A stretch of 64,000 bases of DNA, taken from contig JAURJT010000049.1 of the NCBI GenBank assembly GCA_030832095.1, forward strand, positions 61,526 to 125,525. The letters run 5' to 3'. This document shows positions 8,816 through 18,766 of this stretch, piece after piece; the stretch's first letter is position 1, and every line of letters starts with the position of its first letter. The stretch is from Gammaproteobacteria bacterium. Its GTDB lineage: Bacteria > Pseudomonadota > Gammaproteobacteria > Burkholderiales > Burkholderiaceae_B. The translations under genes were made by a program, and so were the position numbers. A model generated the notes under the pieces. That model worked only from the letters and a program-made list of their open reading frames with translations. It was not told the DNA's origin and made no database searches.

Positions 8816-9670
8816 ATGATTGAAAGACGCCCCGGCCTCACGGTTTTGTCTCATCTGGTCTTGTTGCTGGGCGTCTTGATTGTGGCGTTTCCGGTGTATG
8901 TGACGATCGTCGCCTCAACCCAAACGACGGCACAAATTACGCAAGCGATCCCGATGTCGTTGGTGCCTGGCGAGCATATGCTCGACACCTATCGGGTCGC
9001 CTTGTTTGGCGGCAGCACTGAGTCGGGTGGGCGCATTTCACCGGCTTGGCCGATGATGTGGGTCAGTCTTGTCAGCGCGCTTTTGATCAGCATCGGCAAA
9101 ATCACCATCTCAATGCTTTCAGCCTTTGCCATTGTCTATTTCAGATTTCCGTTTCGTGGGCTGGTTTTTTGGATGATTTTTATTACTCTGATGCTACCGG
9201 TTGAGGTGCGTATCGGGCCTACCTACGAGGTGGTATCCAATCTTGGCATGCTGAACTCGTACGCGGGGCTGACGGTGCCCTTGATGGCGTCTGCGACAGC
9301 AACGTTTTTGTTTAGACAGTTTTTTCTGACAGTGCCCGATGAGTTGGTCGAGGCTGCACGTATGGATGGTGCGGGCCCCATGCGATTTTTTTGGGATGTA
9401 CTGTTTCCGCTTTCACGCACGAGTATCGCTGCGCTGTTTGTGATTCAGTTTATTTATGGCTGGAATCAATACCTGTGGCCCTTACTGGTTACGACTAACG
9501 AAAATATGTATCCGGTGGTGATGGGGATTAGGCGTTTGATTTCGGGGGATGCATATACCGAGTGGAACGTCGTGATGGCGACCGCGATGTTGGCTATGTT
9601 GCCGCCGGCCTTGGTGGTGGTGCTGATGCAAAAGTGGTTTGTCAAAGGCTTGGTAGACTCTGAAAAATGA
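8816..9670 (+). CDS. ugpE: Glycerol-3-phosphate ABC transporter permease UgpE
   Basis: This 284-residue inner-membrane permease is the partner of UgpA. Six hydrophobic segments are visible, with an EAA loop containing '[18 protein letters not shown]' (about residues 178-195). It starts 18 bp after ugpA. Length and position fit UgpE. Confidence 0.94.
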   Translation: MIERRPGLTVLSHLVLLLGVLIVAFPVYVTIVASTQTTAQITQAIPMSLVPGEHMLDTYRVALFGGSTESGGRISPAWPMMWVSLVSALLISIGKITISMLSAFAIVYFRFPFRGLVFWMIFITLMLPVEVRIGPTYEVVSNLGMLNSYAGLTVPLMASATATFLFRQFFLTVPDELVEAARMDGAGPMRFFWDVLFPLSRTSIAALFVIQFIYGWNQYLWPLLVTTNENMYPVVMGIRRLISGDAYTEWNVVMATAMLAMLPPALVVVLMQKWFVKGLVDSEK

Positions 9671-9757
9671 AGCGTGTGTTCAACGCGCGCAAAGCCGCAA
9701 AATGGCATCTTAGGTAAATCGCAGTTCTTACAAACAATATCTCTCACGTATACGGAC

Positions 9758-10762
9758 ATGGCCGCAATTTCTTTAAAAAATATCGTGAAACGCTACGGCG
9801 CCGGTAAGGCTGCAGTGCAGGTGATTCACGACGTCTCGGCCGACATTGGCGACGGCGAGTTTGTCGTAATTGTCGGCCCGTCGGGCTGCGGCAAATCAAC
9901 GCTGCTGCGCATGGTGGCGGGACTTGAAGAGATTACGTCGGGCACAATTTCAATCGGTGCGCGTGTGGTGAATGATCTTGAGCCAGCCGAGCGCGATATC
10001 GCGATGGTGTTTCAAAACTATGCGCTTTATCCGCACATGACGGTCTTTGACAACATGGCGTATGGTCTCAAAATCGCGCGGGTGCCGAAGGATGAGATCC
10101 GAGCGCGTGTAGAAAAGGCAGCCGACGTCCTTGAGCTCATGCCTTACTTAGACCGCAAACCACGTGCGCTATCGGGTGGGCAACGTCAGCGCGTCGCGAT
10201 GGGCCGCGCGATTGTGCGTCAGCCTCAGGTATTTTTGTTTGATGAACCGCTGTCGAACCTCGATGCAAAGCTGCGGGCGCAGACGCGTCTTGAAATCCAA
10301 AAGCTGCACCGCGAATTGGGTATCACCTCTTTGTTTGTGACACACGATCAAGTCGAGGCGATGACCCTGGCGCAGCGTATGCTGGTCATGAACGCCGGGG
10401 TGATGGAACAGTTCGGTACGCCCGCAGAGGTTTACAACACGCCCGCCAGCACGTTTGTGGCCAGCTTTATCGGTTCGCCCCCAATGAACTTGCTCAAACA
10501 TGCACCTGGTGCGAGCGAGGGCTCAATCTTGGGGATCCGGCCCGAACATCTTGAGGTCGGTCGCGAAGGCTGGGCCTTAACGGTCGAGGGCATCGAACTC
10601 TTGGGTGCCGAGCGTCTGTTGTATTGCCGCCTGCAAGACGAAGCGCTGATCGTGCGTATTCACGAAGAGCAACAAGCGCCAAAGATAGGCGAAACAATCT
10701 ATGCCAAGCCGCGCGCAGATCGTATGCACCGATTCGATGCACGCACAGGCCTGCGCGTCTAA
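9758..10762 (+). CDS. ugpC: Glycerol-3-phosphate ABC transporter ATPase UgpC
   Basis: This 334-residue ATPase energises UgpAE. Walker A 'GPSGCGKST' is at residues 40-48, signature 'LSGGQ' at 138-142, and Walker B 'VFLFDE' at 158-163. A C-terminal TOBE-type domain of about 90 residues is shorter than in E. coli UgpC (356 residues total). ATG 9758 begins the usual '[13 protein letters not shown]' N-terminus. The 87 bp separating it from ugpE carry no other recognisable feature. Confidence 0.94.
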   Translation: MAAISLKNIVKRYGAGKAAVQVIHDVSADIGDGEFVVIVGPSGCGKSTLLRMVAGLEEITSGTISIGARVVNDLEPAERDIAMVFQNYALYPHMTVFDNMAYGLKIARVPKDEIRARVEKAADVLELMPYLDRKPRALSGGQRQRVAMGRAIVRQPQVFLFDEPLSNLDAKLRAQTRLEIQKLHRELGITSLFVTHDQVEAMTLAQRMLVMNAGVMEQFGTPAEVYNTPASTFVASFIGSPPMNLLKHAPGASEGSILGIRPEHLEVGREGWALTVEGIELLGAERLLYCRLQDEALIVRIHEEQQAPKIGETIYAKPRADRMHRFDARTGLRV

Positions 10763-10931
10763 GGGTTTTCTCTAGGGCTCTCAGGGCAGGCGCGGGGTTG
10801 AAGGGCGCTTGACCTTACGCCCGCCTGACGAATGCCTAGCAACACGAGGTCTCACTGTGATATTGTGCCGAATCAAGAGATGGGGCTCAAATGATAGAGA
10901 GCCCTGCCCGCACCGAGACAAAACAAGCGTG

Positions 10932-11810
10932 ATGCAGACTGATTCTTATTTGCCCTTTGATCCAAAGGTTGCCCCTTTACAAAAACTGCCTGCGGGTAGC
11001 GTGGATTGTCATTTTCACGTGTTTGAAGATGCCGCCAAGTATCCTTACACGGCAAATCGCTCGTACACGCCAAGTCTGGCGCCGTGGGCTGCCTTTGAAG
11101 CGATGAATAATGCCATTGGTGCAGATCGCGCCGTGCTCGTTCACCCCTCGGTCTATGGTCATGATCATGCCACGCTGTATGACACGCTGCGTGCACATCC
11201 TGAGCGCTTACGCGCCGTCGGTGTCTTGCCGCTGGATGTGTCTGACAAAGAGATTGAAACACTGCATCAGGCCGGTACCCGCGGGACCCGTCTAAATATT
11301 TTGTTTGCGGGCGGCGGTCAATTGAGTGACGCCGAAAGCCTTGCAAAACGCTTGAAGCCGTTTGGTTGGCATATCCAGTTTTTAGTGGATGTGGCTGCGC
11401 AGCCAGAGATCCCAGCATGGGCAGCCAAATTGGGTGTGCCAGTTGTCTTTGATCACTTCGGTCATCCTTCAAGACCCGACGTCAATGATGCGGGTTTTAA
11501 GAACATGTGTGCCTTGGTGAAAGAGGGTATCGCTTGGGTGAAGTTGTCTGGTGCGTATCGCGTGGTTTCACCTGCCGCGAAGTGGGCCGCGATTCAAGGT
11601 TTTGTGGATGCCTTGCTCGCCACGCGCACTGATCGCCTGGTGTGGGGCACCGACTGGCCTCATCCGAATATCCCAGCGCCTATGCCCAGTGATGGAGATA
11701 TCGCTGACGCAGTGTTTAAGTGGTTGCCCGACGCGGCTTTACGGCAACAGATTCTTGTTAACAACCCAGAAGTTTTGTATGACTTCGCCCCCTTTATCAA
11801 AAACGTTTAA
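10932..11810 (+). CDS. Amidohydrolase-family metal-dependent hydrolase (2-pyrone-4,6-dicarboxylate hydrolase-like)
   Basis: This 292-residue TIM-barrel hydrolase belongs to the amidohydrolase superfamily. Metal and catalytic residues are visible as 'DCHFHV' (H27, H29), 'FDHFGH' (H175) and 'WGTDWPHP' (D241). Length and motifs resemble LigI-type lactone or pyrone hydrolases and D-galactarolactone isomerases. It is followed 21 bp later by a TRAP receptor gene, so it probably acts on the acid that transporter brings in. ATG 10932 was preferred to longer in-frame options because those would extend into sequence with no family resemblance. The exact substrate is unknown. Confidence 0.85.
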   Translation: MQTDSYLPFDPKVAPLQKLPAGSVDCHFHVFEDAAKYPYTANRSYTPSLAPWAAFEAMNNAIGADRAVLVHPSVYGHDHATLYDTLRAHPERLRAVGVLPLDVSDKEIETLHQAGTRGTRLNILFAGGGQLSDAESLAKRLKPFGWHIQFLVDVAAQPEIPAWAAKLGVPVVFDHFGHPSRPDVNDAGFKNMCALVKEGIAWVKLSGAYRVVSPAAKWAAIQGFVDALLATRTDRLVWGTDWPHPNIPAPMPSDGDIADAVFKWLPDAALRQQILVNNPEVLYDFAPFIKNV

Positions 11811-11831
11811 CTTTTTAAAACCGGAGACTCT

Positions 11832-12830
11832 ATGAAACGTCGTCACTTATTCGCTCTTTCAGCCTTGGTTGCGGCAACCTTCGCGTTGGGCGCACCCACG
11901 CAAGCCTTGGCCCAAAAGACTATTCTGAAATTCGGCTGGACCACTGCCGACAGCCCGACTGACCCTTACACCGTGGGTGCAAAGGCCTTTAAGAAAGCGG
12001 TTGAGGCGAACTCTAAAGGTTCAATCGAGGTGCAGTTGTATCCTAACCGTCAATTGGGCGAAGAGAAACAGGTAATGGAGGCCGTGCGTTTTGGTACGGT
12101 TGACATGACGATTATGACCAATGCCGTGATCGCTCAAATTGAGCCTGGGTATCAAGTCAACGATCTGCCCTTTCTGTATTCAAACGAAGAGCAGGCGCGC
12201 AAAGCTCTTGACGGAAAACTCGGTACAGAGCTGTCAGACCGTTTAGCCAAAAAGAATATGTTGGTACTGGGTTACATGGAAGGTGGCTTTCGCCAGATGA
12301 TCAACAATAAAAAGCCTGTCTCTGTGCCCGCTGACGTCACTGGCGTCAAATATCGTGTGATGCAAAACCCGATGTATATCGACATGTTTACGTCCTTAGG
12401 TGGCGCCGCCGTACCGATGGCTTGGGGTGAGGTTTTCACTGCCGTTCAGCAGGGTACGATTGACGGGCTTGAGATCCCTGTCGCGGTGATCGATAGCTCA
12501 AAAATGTATGAAGTGACAAAGTTTTTGTCGATGACAAACCACACGTACTCGGCAATTGCGCTGTTGATTTCAAAACGTACCATGGACAAACTCACGCCAG
12601 AGCAGAAGACTGCCGTGATCGAAGCAGGTAAGACTGCGACGGCCGAACAACGTGCTGCAGCCTTAGTCAATGAAAAGGCTTTGCTCACGGGGTTGGCGCA
12701 AAAAGGCATGATCATCAACAAGGTGGGTGACGTCGCGCTTTTTCGCAAATCGGTTCAACCCATTTACGACAAATCGCGTGCGGCTGTTGGTGACGCTTTG
12801 ATTAACCAAGCGCTCGACGCAGTTAAGTAA
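11832..12830 (+). CDS. TRAP transporter periplasmic receptor, DctP family
   Basis: This 332-residue receptor has a Sec signal peptide ending near 'TQALAQ' (about residue 28). It carries the DctP hallmarks 'QLGEEKQVMEAVRFGTVDM' and the conserved segment with the carboxylate-binding arginine around 'VKYRVMQNPMY'. It binds an organic acid and delivers it to the DctQ and DctM proteins encoded next. ATG 11832 has a GGAG site at suitable distance. The upstream amidohydrolase is the likely first metabolic enzyme. Confidence 0.94.
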   Translation: MKRRHLFALSALVAATFALGAPTQALAQKTILKFGWTTADSPTDPYTVGAKAFKKAVEANSKGSIEVQLYPNRQLGEEKQVMEAVRFGTVDMTIMTNAVIAQIEPGYQVNDLPFLYSNEEQARKALDGKLGTELSDRLAKKNMLVLGYMEGGFRQMINNKKPVSVPADVTGVKYRVMQNPMYIDMFTSLGGAAVPMAWGEVFTAVQQGTIDGLEIPVAVIDSSKMYEVTKFLSMTNHTYSAIALLISKRTMDKLTPEQKTAVIEAGKTATAEQRAAALVNEKALLTGLAQKGMIINKVGDVALFRKSVQPIYDKSRAAVGDALINQALDAVK

Positions 12831-12840
12831 GAGGGTGCAA

Positions 12841-12869
12841 AAGAGCGCTCGAGACTGAGCGCTCTTTTT
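12841..12869 (+). terminator. Stem-loop between TRAP receptor and membrane subunits
   Basis: A perfect 10-bp stem, AAGAGCGCTC with GAGCGCTCTT, closes a six-base loop and is followed by TTT. It probably attenuates transcription so that the receptor is made in excess over DctQM. Confidence 0.85.
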
Positions 12870-12897
12870 AAGAATTTTTTCGGAATGGAAGAGCGTG

Positions 12898-13368
12898 ATG
12901 CGGCAGTTTTTTGACAGACTCGAAAGCGTTTTGAAGATGACCGCGGTCGTCCTTGTGCTGCTGATGCTCTGCACGCTCAGCGCGCAAGTTTTTTTGCGCT
13001 ATGTGTTTGGCAAGGCCCTCTCCTGGAGCGAAGAGCTGACCTTGCTTGGCTTTGCGTGGGTGGTGGTTATTTCAACGGTGATTGGCATTCGCCGAATGTC
13101 GCACGCACGGATGGACTTGGTGATTGGCTTGTTGCCTAAGGCGCTGCATCGTGCGGCCGATGGCTTGGTCGCTATTTTGATGAGCGTCTTGGGTGTTTTT
13201 ATTGCCTACGCAGGCTGGAACTATCTGATCGAAACGCGCGGTGCAACCTCGGCTGCGGTTGGTTTTCCGATTGAGTTTTTGTATGCTGCGGCGCCCGCTT
13301 TCGGTATGTTGATCGCCTTGTTTTCTTTAGAACGTTTACTGCCCTGGGCGGAGTCTTTAAATGAGTAG
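12898..13368 (+). CDS. TRAP transporter small membrane subunit, DctQ family
   Basis: This 156-residue inner-membrane protein has four hydrophobic segments and the DctQ motif region 'LSWSEELTLLGFAWVV' (about residues 41-56). ATG 12898 follows a GGAAGAG site; a GTG immediately before it is an alternative. It overlaps the next gene by eight bases, indicating coupled translation with the large subunit. Confidence 0.92.
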   Translation: MRQFFDRLESVLKMTAVVLVLLMLCTLSAQVFLRYVFGKALSWSEELTLLGFAWVVVISTVIGIRRMSHARMDLVIGLLPKALHRAADGLVAILMSVLGVFIAYAGWNYLIETRGATSAAVGFPIEFLYAAAPAFGMLIALFSLERLLPWAESLNE

Positions 13369-14629
13369 CACCGCTTGGTTGTTGTCGGCAGGGTTTGGCG
13401 TCTTGATGTTGTTGGGCGTGCCTTTCGCGTTTGCGATCGGTATCGTCGTTGCGCTGTCGTTGCTGGTATCTGGCATCGAGCCCATGCTGTTGCCGCAATC
13501 GATTGTTGCCGGCACGCAGTCTTTCTCGCTGTTGGCGATCCCCTTCTTTATGTTGGCGGGCGAGCTGATGTCTGCGGGGGGGTTGTCGCAGCGCTTAATT
13601 AAGGTTGCTGATGTCTTTGTACGTCATTTGACGGGTGGTTTGGGTTTAGTCACCGTGCTAGCTGCAGCGATTTTCGCTGCAATTTCTGGCTCGGCGCCAG
13701 CCACCACCGCGGCGATTGGGGCGATTATGATCCCCGCGATGGCCGAGCGCGGTTACAGCAAACCTTTTGCGACCGCTGTTGCGGTGAGCGCCGGTATTTT
13801 GGCACCTTTGATTCCGCCTTCGATTGCGTTTGTGATCTGGGGTGTGATCGCCGAGCAGTCAATCTCGCGCTTGTTTAGTGCAGGTATTTTGCCTGGTTTG
13901 TTGATGGCCGCGGGGTTGATGGTGGTGTGCTGGTGGCATGCTAAAAAACACAAGATCCCAACCCAACCACGTGCGACCTTACCAGAGATACGCGCTGCTT
14001 TGCGTGATGGTATTTGGGCTCTACTTGCACCCGCCATTGTTTTAGGGGGTATTTACGGCGGCGTCTTTACACCCACAGAAGCCGCTGTCGTGAGTTGTGT
14101 ATACGCCTTATTCATCGGAACAGTCGTTGAAAAGCGTTTGAAGTGGCGAGAACTGCCTGAGATCGTCTGGCGCTCGACCAAAGTGACGGCGATTGTCATG
14201 TCGATTATTGTCTTCTCGGCCGGCTTTGGTATTTTGGTCGCACAAGAACAACTTGCGCCTAAGGCCGCAACTTGGCTAGCCGCAAATATCCAAGAAAAAT
14301 GGCTCATGTTGTTGGTGTTGAACTTGGTATTTTTTCTGGTGGCAGCTGTGATGGACGAAATCGCCATCATGGTGGTGTTTGGCCCGTTACTGATTGCGAT
14401 TGCCAATAGTTTTGCGATCAGCCCGATTCATTTTGGCGCGATCATCGTCACGAATGTGGCGATCGGTATGGCGGCACCACCGATTGGCTATTGCCTGTTT
14501 GTCGGGATGGCGATCAGTGGCTTGAAACTCACAGACGTGTCGCGCGTGATGCTGCCCTTTGTGGGTGTGATGCTGATTGTGCTGATGTTGGTCACGTATG
14601 TGCCTGGCTTTTCGTTAGCGCTTCAATAG
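13361..14629 (+). CDS. TRAP transporter large permease subunit, DctM family
   Basis: This 422-residue inner-membrane ion-coupled permease has about 11-12 hydrophobic segments. Conserved DctM segments include 'SGSAPATTAAIGAIMIPAM' and 'GILAPLIPPSIAFVIWG'. Length is normal for the family. It is the last gene of this TRAP operon and is followed by a bidirectional terminator. Confidence 0.95.
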   Translation: MSSTAWLLSAGFGVLMLLGVPFAFAIGIVVALSLLVSGIEPMLLPQSIVAGTQSFSLLAIPFFMLAGELMSAGGLSQRLIKVADVFVRHLTGGLGLVTVLAAAIFAAISGSAPATTAAIGAIMIPAMAERGYSKPFATAVAVSAGILAPLIPPSIAFVIWGVIAEQSISRLFSAGILPGLLMAAGLMVVCWWHAKKHKIPTQPRATLPEIRAALRDGIWALLAPAIVLGGIYGGVFTPTEAAVVSCVYALFIGTVVEKRLKWRELPEIVWRSTKVTAIVMSIIVFSAGFGILVAQEQLAPKAATWLAANIQEKWLMLLVLNLVFFLVAAVMDEIAIMVVFGPLLIAIANSFAISPIHFGAIIVTNVAIGMAAPPIGYCLFVGMAISGLKLTDVSRVMLPFVGVMLIVLMLVTYVPGFSLALQ

Positions 14630-14665
14630 TTCAAAGCACGCGTAGCCTTGAGTATGCCGCGGTAC

Positions 14666-14694
14666 AAAACGGGCACTTCATTGTGCCCGTTTTT
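14666..14694. terminator. Bidirectional terminator between dctM and queC
   Basis: Stem AACGGGCAC / GTGCCCGTT with loop TTCATT is flanked by A's on one side and T's on the other. It can serve the two convergent genes. Confidence 0.85.
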
Positions 14695-14696
14695 AA

Positions 14697-15401
14697 TCAA
14701 GCGGCGTGTGACGCAAACTTGGCGTCTAACGGGTCTTTGATTCCCACCTGCGCAAACCCCTTTGCCCTGAGCAAGCACGAGTCACACTGCTTGCAGGGCG
14801 CACCATTTGGTGCAGGGTCGTAGCAGCTAGTGGTTTCTGAAAAATCGACCCCAAGCTCTAACCCTTTACGGATAATATCGGCCTTGCTCATGCTGATGAG
14901 TGGTGCGCGAATCTTGAGTCGTTGCGTGCCTTCGACGCCAGCTTTGGTCGCAAGATTGCCCAAGTGCTCAAAGGCCTCGATGAACTCTGGGCGGCAATCG
15001 GGATAGCCGCTGTAATCCATGGCATTGACGCCTACAAAAATATCTTGAGCGCCCAAGACCTCAGCCCAGCCCAACGCAAAACTTAAAAAAATCGTGTTGC
15101 GTGCGGGTACGTAGGTGATCGGAATCCCTGCACTGATGTCATTAACAGAGTGACCTTTTGGCACATCGATATCGGCGGTCAGTGCCGAGCCACCAAAGCT
15201 GCGTAGGTCAATATCAAGAATGGCATGACGGGCCACGCCGCGCAATTTGGCAAAGGCGGCTGCCCGCTCAAGCTCGATCGAATGGCGTTGACCATAGCGA
15301 AAACTCAGCGCGTAGACTTCGAAGCCTTCGTGCTGAGCCATCGCAACCACCGTGGTTGAATCTAAACCACCACTTAGCAAACAAACCGCTTTTTTAGACA
15401 T
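14697..15401 (-). CDS. queC: 7-cyano-7-deazaguanine synthase QueC
   Basis: This 234-residue cytoplasmic enzyme converts 7-carboxy-7-deazaguanine to preQ0 using ATP and ammonia, in queuosine biosynthesis. The PP-loop 'LSGGLDSTT' (residues 9-17) binds ATP. Near the C-terminus four cysteines spaced C-x9-C-x2-C-x2-C form the family zinc site. Length is normal. It stands alone without other que genes in view. Its start is 23 bp downstream of the mmsA stop on the same strand, so partial read-through is possible. Confidence 0.96.
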   Translation of the reverse strand: MSKKAVCLLSGGLDSTTVVAMAQHEGFEVYALSFRYGQRHSIELERAAAFAKLRGVARHAILDIDLRSFGGSALTADIDVPKGHSVNDISAGIPITYVPARNTIFLSFALGWAEVLGAQDIFVGVNAMDYSGYPDCRPEFIEAFEHLGNLATKAGVEGTQRLKIRAPLISMSKADIIRKGLELGVDFSETTSCYDPAPNGAPCKQCDSCLLRAKGFAQVGIKDPLDAKFASHAA

Positions 15402-15424
15402 TCAATATTGACCCAAACGTTTGA

Positions 15425-16948
15425 CTATTTCGCTGTTGGCATGACGAATTCAGCGCCCTTGCCGATGGTTTCGGGCCAGCGCTGCATAATGGATTTTTGT
15501 TTGGTGTAGAAGCGCACGCCTTCTTCACCGTAAGCATGCATATCGCCAAACAGGCTTTTCTTCCAGCCACCAAAACCGTGCCAGGCCATTGGCACAGGGA
15601 TTGGCACATTGATCCCGACCATTCCGACCTGAATGCGACGGCTAAATTCGCGTGCGATGTTGCCATCGCGTGTGTAGCAAGACACGCCATTGCCAAACTC
15701 ATGGGCATTGATGAGTTCAACCGCCTGACCAAAGTCTTTGACACGGACACAACTCAACACCGGGCCAAAAATTTCTTCTTTATAAATACGCATTGAGGGG
15801 GTGACGTGGTCAAACAAACTGCCGCCCGTAAAAAAACCTTGCTCGTGACCTGGTACTTTATGCCCGCGTCCGTCGACCACAAGTTTGGCACCTTCGTTGA
15901 CGCCCACTTCGATATAGCCTTCGATACGGTCAAGAGCCTGACGTGTGACGATGGGGCCCATTTCTGCATCGAGTTCAAGGCCATTTTTGATTTTGAGTGT
16001 TTGTGCGCGTGCGGCAAGCAAGGGGACGATTTTGTCGGCGACATCGCCTACCAGTACCGCCACTGAAATTGCCATGCAGCGTTCGCCCGCCGAGCCATAG
16101 GCCGCACCAATCAGACCATCGACCGCCTGGTCGATATCGGCATCAGGCATAACAACCATGTGATTTTTGGCGCCGCCCAAGGCTTGCACGCGTTTGCCTA
16201 AATCGGCGCCGCGCTGATAAATGTATTGAGCGATCGGTGTTGAACCGACAAAGCTGATAGCTTTGACATCTGGATGCTCGAGCAGTGCATCGACTGCGAC
16301 TTTATCGCCTTGCACAACGTTAAAGACGCCGTCGGGCAGACCAGCCTCTTTAAAGAGCTGTGCCATAAAGATTGATGCAGAAGGGTCACGCTCGCTGGGC
16401 TTCAAAATAAAGCAGTTACCTGCTGCGATCGCAACCGGAAACATCCAGCACGGCACCATACACGGAAAATTAAAGGGCGTGATGCCTGCGACCACGCCCA
16501 AGGGTTGGCGCAGAGTCCAGTTATCAATGCCGGTCGAGACTTGATCAGTGAAATCGCCCTTTAACAACTGCGGCATGCCGCAAGCGAACTCAACGATGTC
16601 GATGCCGCGCATCACTTCACCCTGTGCGTCGGTGAAAACTTTGCCATGCTCTTGGGTGATGATCGAGGCCAACTCATCTTTGCGCTCGTTGAGCAAAGCT
16701 AAAAAGTGATTCATGATGCGGGCGCGACGAATCGGGGGGGTATCGGCCCAACTGGCAGACGCTTTTTTTGCGCTTTCAACGGCTGATTTGACGGTGTCTA
16801 GGCTGGCGAGCTCAACTTTGCGCGCCACTTGCCCAGTCGCTGGGTTAAAGACGTCTTGCATGCGTGCGCCGGCAGTGGTGACGGCCTGGTTGTGAACCCA
16901 GTGCGACACCACACTTGGGATGACGGGCATCGGAGGCTGCTTAGACAT
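15425..16948 (-). CDS. mmsA: CoA-acylating methylmalonate-semialdehyde dehydrogenase
   Basis: This 507-residue NAD-dependent aldehyde dehydrogenase is of the MmsA type, converting methylmalonate or malonate semialdehyde to propionyl- or acetyl-CoA (valine, inositol or beta-alanine breakdown). Motifs seen are '[12 protein letters not shown]' (155-166), '[12 protein letters not shown]' and the catalytic 'SAGERCMA' with C291. ATG 16948 has an AAGGA ribosome site. It is divergent from the fatty-acid synthase block, sharing the region 16949-17145. No mmsB dehydrogenase is adjacent. Confidence 0.93.
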   Translation of the reverse strand: MSKQPPMPVIPSVVSHWVHNQAVTTAGARMQDVFNPATGQVARKVELASLDTVKSAVESAKKASASWADTPPIRRARIMNHFLALLNERKDELASIITQEHGKVFTDAQGEVMRGIDIVEFACGMPQLLKGDFTDQVSTGIDNWTLRQPLGVVAGITPFNFPCMVPCWMFPVAIAAGNCFILKPSERDPSASIFMAQLFKEAGLPDGVFNVVQGDKVAVDALLEHPDVKAISFVGSTPIAQYIYQRGADLGKRVQALGGAKNHMVVMPDADIDQAVDGLIGAAYGSAGERCMAISVAVLVGDVADKIVPLLAARAQTLKIKNGLELDAEMGPIVTRQALDRIEGYIEVGVNEGAKLVVDGRGHKVPGHEQGFFTGGSLFDHVTPSMRIYKEEIFGPVLSCVRVKDFGQAVELINAHEFGNGVSCYTRDGNIAREFSRRIQVGMVGINVPIPVPMAWHGFGGWKKSLFGDMHAYGEEGVRFYTKQKSIMQRWPETIGKGAEFVMPTAK

Positions 16949-17145
16949 ACAAAATCCTTTAGAAGTAGGTTTCGGGGCCGCGGAGGCACGAAAAGGGGGC
17001 ACTTAAACGTAATTTCTCGGTAACGCTAAAAACACGTGCTCACAATACAAGCGTTATGTCATTGTAAGATGGTTAGCTAGGGGTTCGCACTTCTTGTTAA
17101 ACTTTGCCCCTTTCTTGTTCGATTGACCGGAGTCCTTCCCACGCT

Positions 17146-17901
17146 ATGAGTCAGCCCCTTCTTGGCAAAGTTGCCCTTGTGACCGGCGCCGCCCGCGGCA
17201 TCGGACGTGCCTGCGCGTTGAAACTAGCCTCTGCTGGCTGCGACATCGTTGCCAATTATTACAATAGCTCTGACGAGGCTGAGGCTGTTTGCGCCGAGGT
17301 GCGGGCGATGGGCCGTCGTGCGATTGCGGTGCAGGCTAGTGTCGGTGTGCCCGATAGTGTGGTCGAGATGTTTGAGGTCATTACTAAAGAATTTGGTCAG
17401 CTGGATATTGTGATCAGTAATGCGGCTTCAGGTGTCCTGAAGCCCGCAATGGAAATGAGTCTGAAGCATTTTCGCTGGTGCCTTGAAACCAATGCCTTCG
17501 CGGTCAATTTGTTGGCGCAACAGGCCTTGCCTTTGATGAAAGATGGCGGCCGTATTGTGGCAATGTCCAGTTTAGGTGCTCAACGTGCCATGCCCCATTA
17601 TGGATTTATTGGTGCCTCAAAGGCTGCCCTTGAGGCACTGGTGCGTACCTTGGCGCAAGAGCTCGGCCCGCGAGGGATTCGAGTCAATACGGTTTCGGCC
17701 GGGGTGGTGGATACCGATGCACTGAGTCACTTTCCAAACCGGGATCAAGTCTTGTCTGAGTTTGCCGCCCGCACGCCGGCAGGCCCGAGTTTGCTGCCCA
17801 CCAACGTTGCCGACGCCGTGTATTTGCTTTGTTTGCCAGAGGCCGCGTGGATCAATGGCCACACGTTGGTGGTGGATGGCGGCTTTGCAATTTCAGGTTG
17901 A
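17146..17901 (+). CDS. SDR enoyl-[ACP] reductase-like protein (FabL type)
   Basis: This 251-residue short-chain dehydrogenase has the nucleotide motif 'TGAARGIG' (residues 13-20). Its catalytic pair is Y152 and K159, spaced Tyr-x6-Lys. Ordinary SDRs and FabG use Tyr-x3-Lys; the x6 spacing is that of enoyl-ACP reductases such as FabI and Bacillus FabL. As the block has a separate FabG-like enzyme, I infer that this one performs the enoyl reduction. It is the first gene of the cluster, with ATG 17146 and a GGAG site unusually far upstream. It ends 5 bp before the fabG-like gene. Function is inferred from spacing and context. Confidence 0.78.
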   Translation: MSQPLLGKVALVTGAARGIGRACALKLASAGCDIVANYYNSSDEAEAVCAEVRAMGRRAIAVQASVGVPDSVVEMFEVITKEFGQLDIVISNAASGVLKPAMEMSLKHFRWCLETNAFAVNLLAQQALPLMKDGGRIVAMSSLGAQRAMPHYGFIGASKAALEALVRTLAQELGPRGIRVNTVSAGVVDTDALSHFPNRDQVLSEFAARTPAGPSLLPTNVADAVYLLCLPEAAWINGHTLVVDGGFAISG

Positions 17902-17906
17902 ACACG

Positions 17907-18665
17907 ATGAGCTTTGAATCAGGTTTGGCGGGTAAGGTTGCGATTGTGACCGGTGGCTCGCGCGGGATTGGGCGCGCCATTGTTGAGTTGCTAGCGGGGC
18001 AAGGTGTAGATGTCAATTTTTTCTATCGTGGCAATGAAGCGGCCGCACTAGAGGTTGTGGCCAGCGTGTTAGCGGCCGGTGGTAAAGCGACGGCCATACA
18101 GGTCGACGTCAGTGATTCGGCGGCCTGTATCGAGGCCGTGAACGCAGTGGGTGAGCGTTGTGAACGGATCGATATCCTAATCAATAATGCTGGCATCGTG
18201 CGCGACAACCTGATGGCAGTCATGGAAGACACCGAAATTTCAGAGGTGCTTGAGACCAATATTGGTGGGGTCTTTAATGTGACCCGCCCAGTCATCCCCT
18301 ACATGATGTCTCAGCGCGCGGGCCGTATCGTCAACCTGTCGTCGGTGGCGGGCAATAAGGCAGGGCGTGGACAGGCGAATTACGCCGCCAGCAAAGGCGC
18401 GGTCGATGCCGTCACCCGAGCCTTAGCCGTTGAGTTGGCCTCACGCAAAATCCTGGTCAATGCGGTGGCGCCTGGGGTGATTGACACTGAAATGTCGCAG
18501 CAGGTGCGAGATCTGGCTGATGATGAGGTGAAAACTAAAATATTGCTTAAGCGGTACGGCCAGGCCCAAGAAGTTGCCAACGCGGTAGCCTTTTTGGTCT
18601 CAGATATGGCTAGTTATGTCACCGGTCAGGTTCTGTATGTCGATGGCGGCTTTAAGATGGCCTGA
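17907..18665 (+). CDS. 3-oxoacyl-[ACP] reductase, FabG-like SDR
   Basis: This 252-residue NADPH-type SDR has 'TGGSRGIG' at residues 15-22, 'NNAG' at 93-96, Ser145/146 and the catalytic 'YAASK' (Y159, K163). It ends in the FabG-typical 'VTGQVLYVDGGFKMA'. It would reduce 3-oxoacyl-ACP in the chain-elongation cycle of this cluster. Start 17907 lies 5 bp after the preceding stop. It is probably a dedicated paralogue, since housekeeping fabG normally sits beside fabD, acpP and fabF in a different layout. Confidence 0.88.
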   Translation: MSFESGLAGKVAIVTGGSRGIGRAIVELLAGQGVDVNFFYRGNEAAALEVVASVLAAGGKATAIQVDVSDSAACIEAVNAVGERCERIDILINNAGIVRDNLMAVMEDTEISEVLETNIGGVFNVTRPVIPYMMSQRAGRIVNLSSVAGNKAGRGQANYAASKGAVDAVTRALAVELASRKILVNAVAPGVIDTEMSQQVRDLADDEVKTKILLKRYGQAQEVANAVAFLVSDMASYVTGQVLYVDGGFKMA

Positions 18666-18717
18666 GTATTTGGCCCCATGGTCGCGGTTGCTGATCTGCA
18701 GCCAAGGGGGATTTCCT

Positions 18718-18723
18718 TATACT
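18718..18723 (+). promoter_or_regulatory. Possible -10 element before the ACP gene
   Basis: The 101-bp gap between the fabG-like and ACP genes contains TATACT at 18718-18723, 44 bp before the ACP start. No good -35 hexamer was seen at 16-18 bp spacing, so an internal promoter is only a possibility. Confidence 0.25.
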
Positions 18724-18766
18724 TGGGTTAAAATGACGCGCGCTTACCTCACATCCGGAGCTAACT

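Noticed and set aside
10873..11472. 199-codon minus-strand open frame opposite the amidohydrolase gene
   Set aside because: Composition (His, Arg, Gln-rich) is that of a reverse-strand shadow; the plus-strand gene has clear metal-site motifs.
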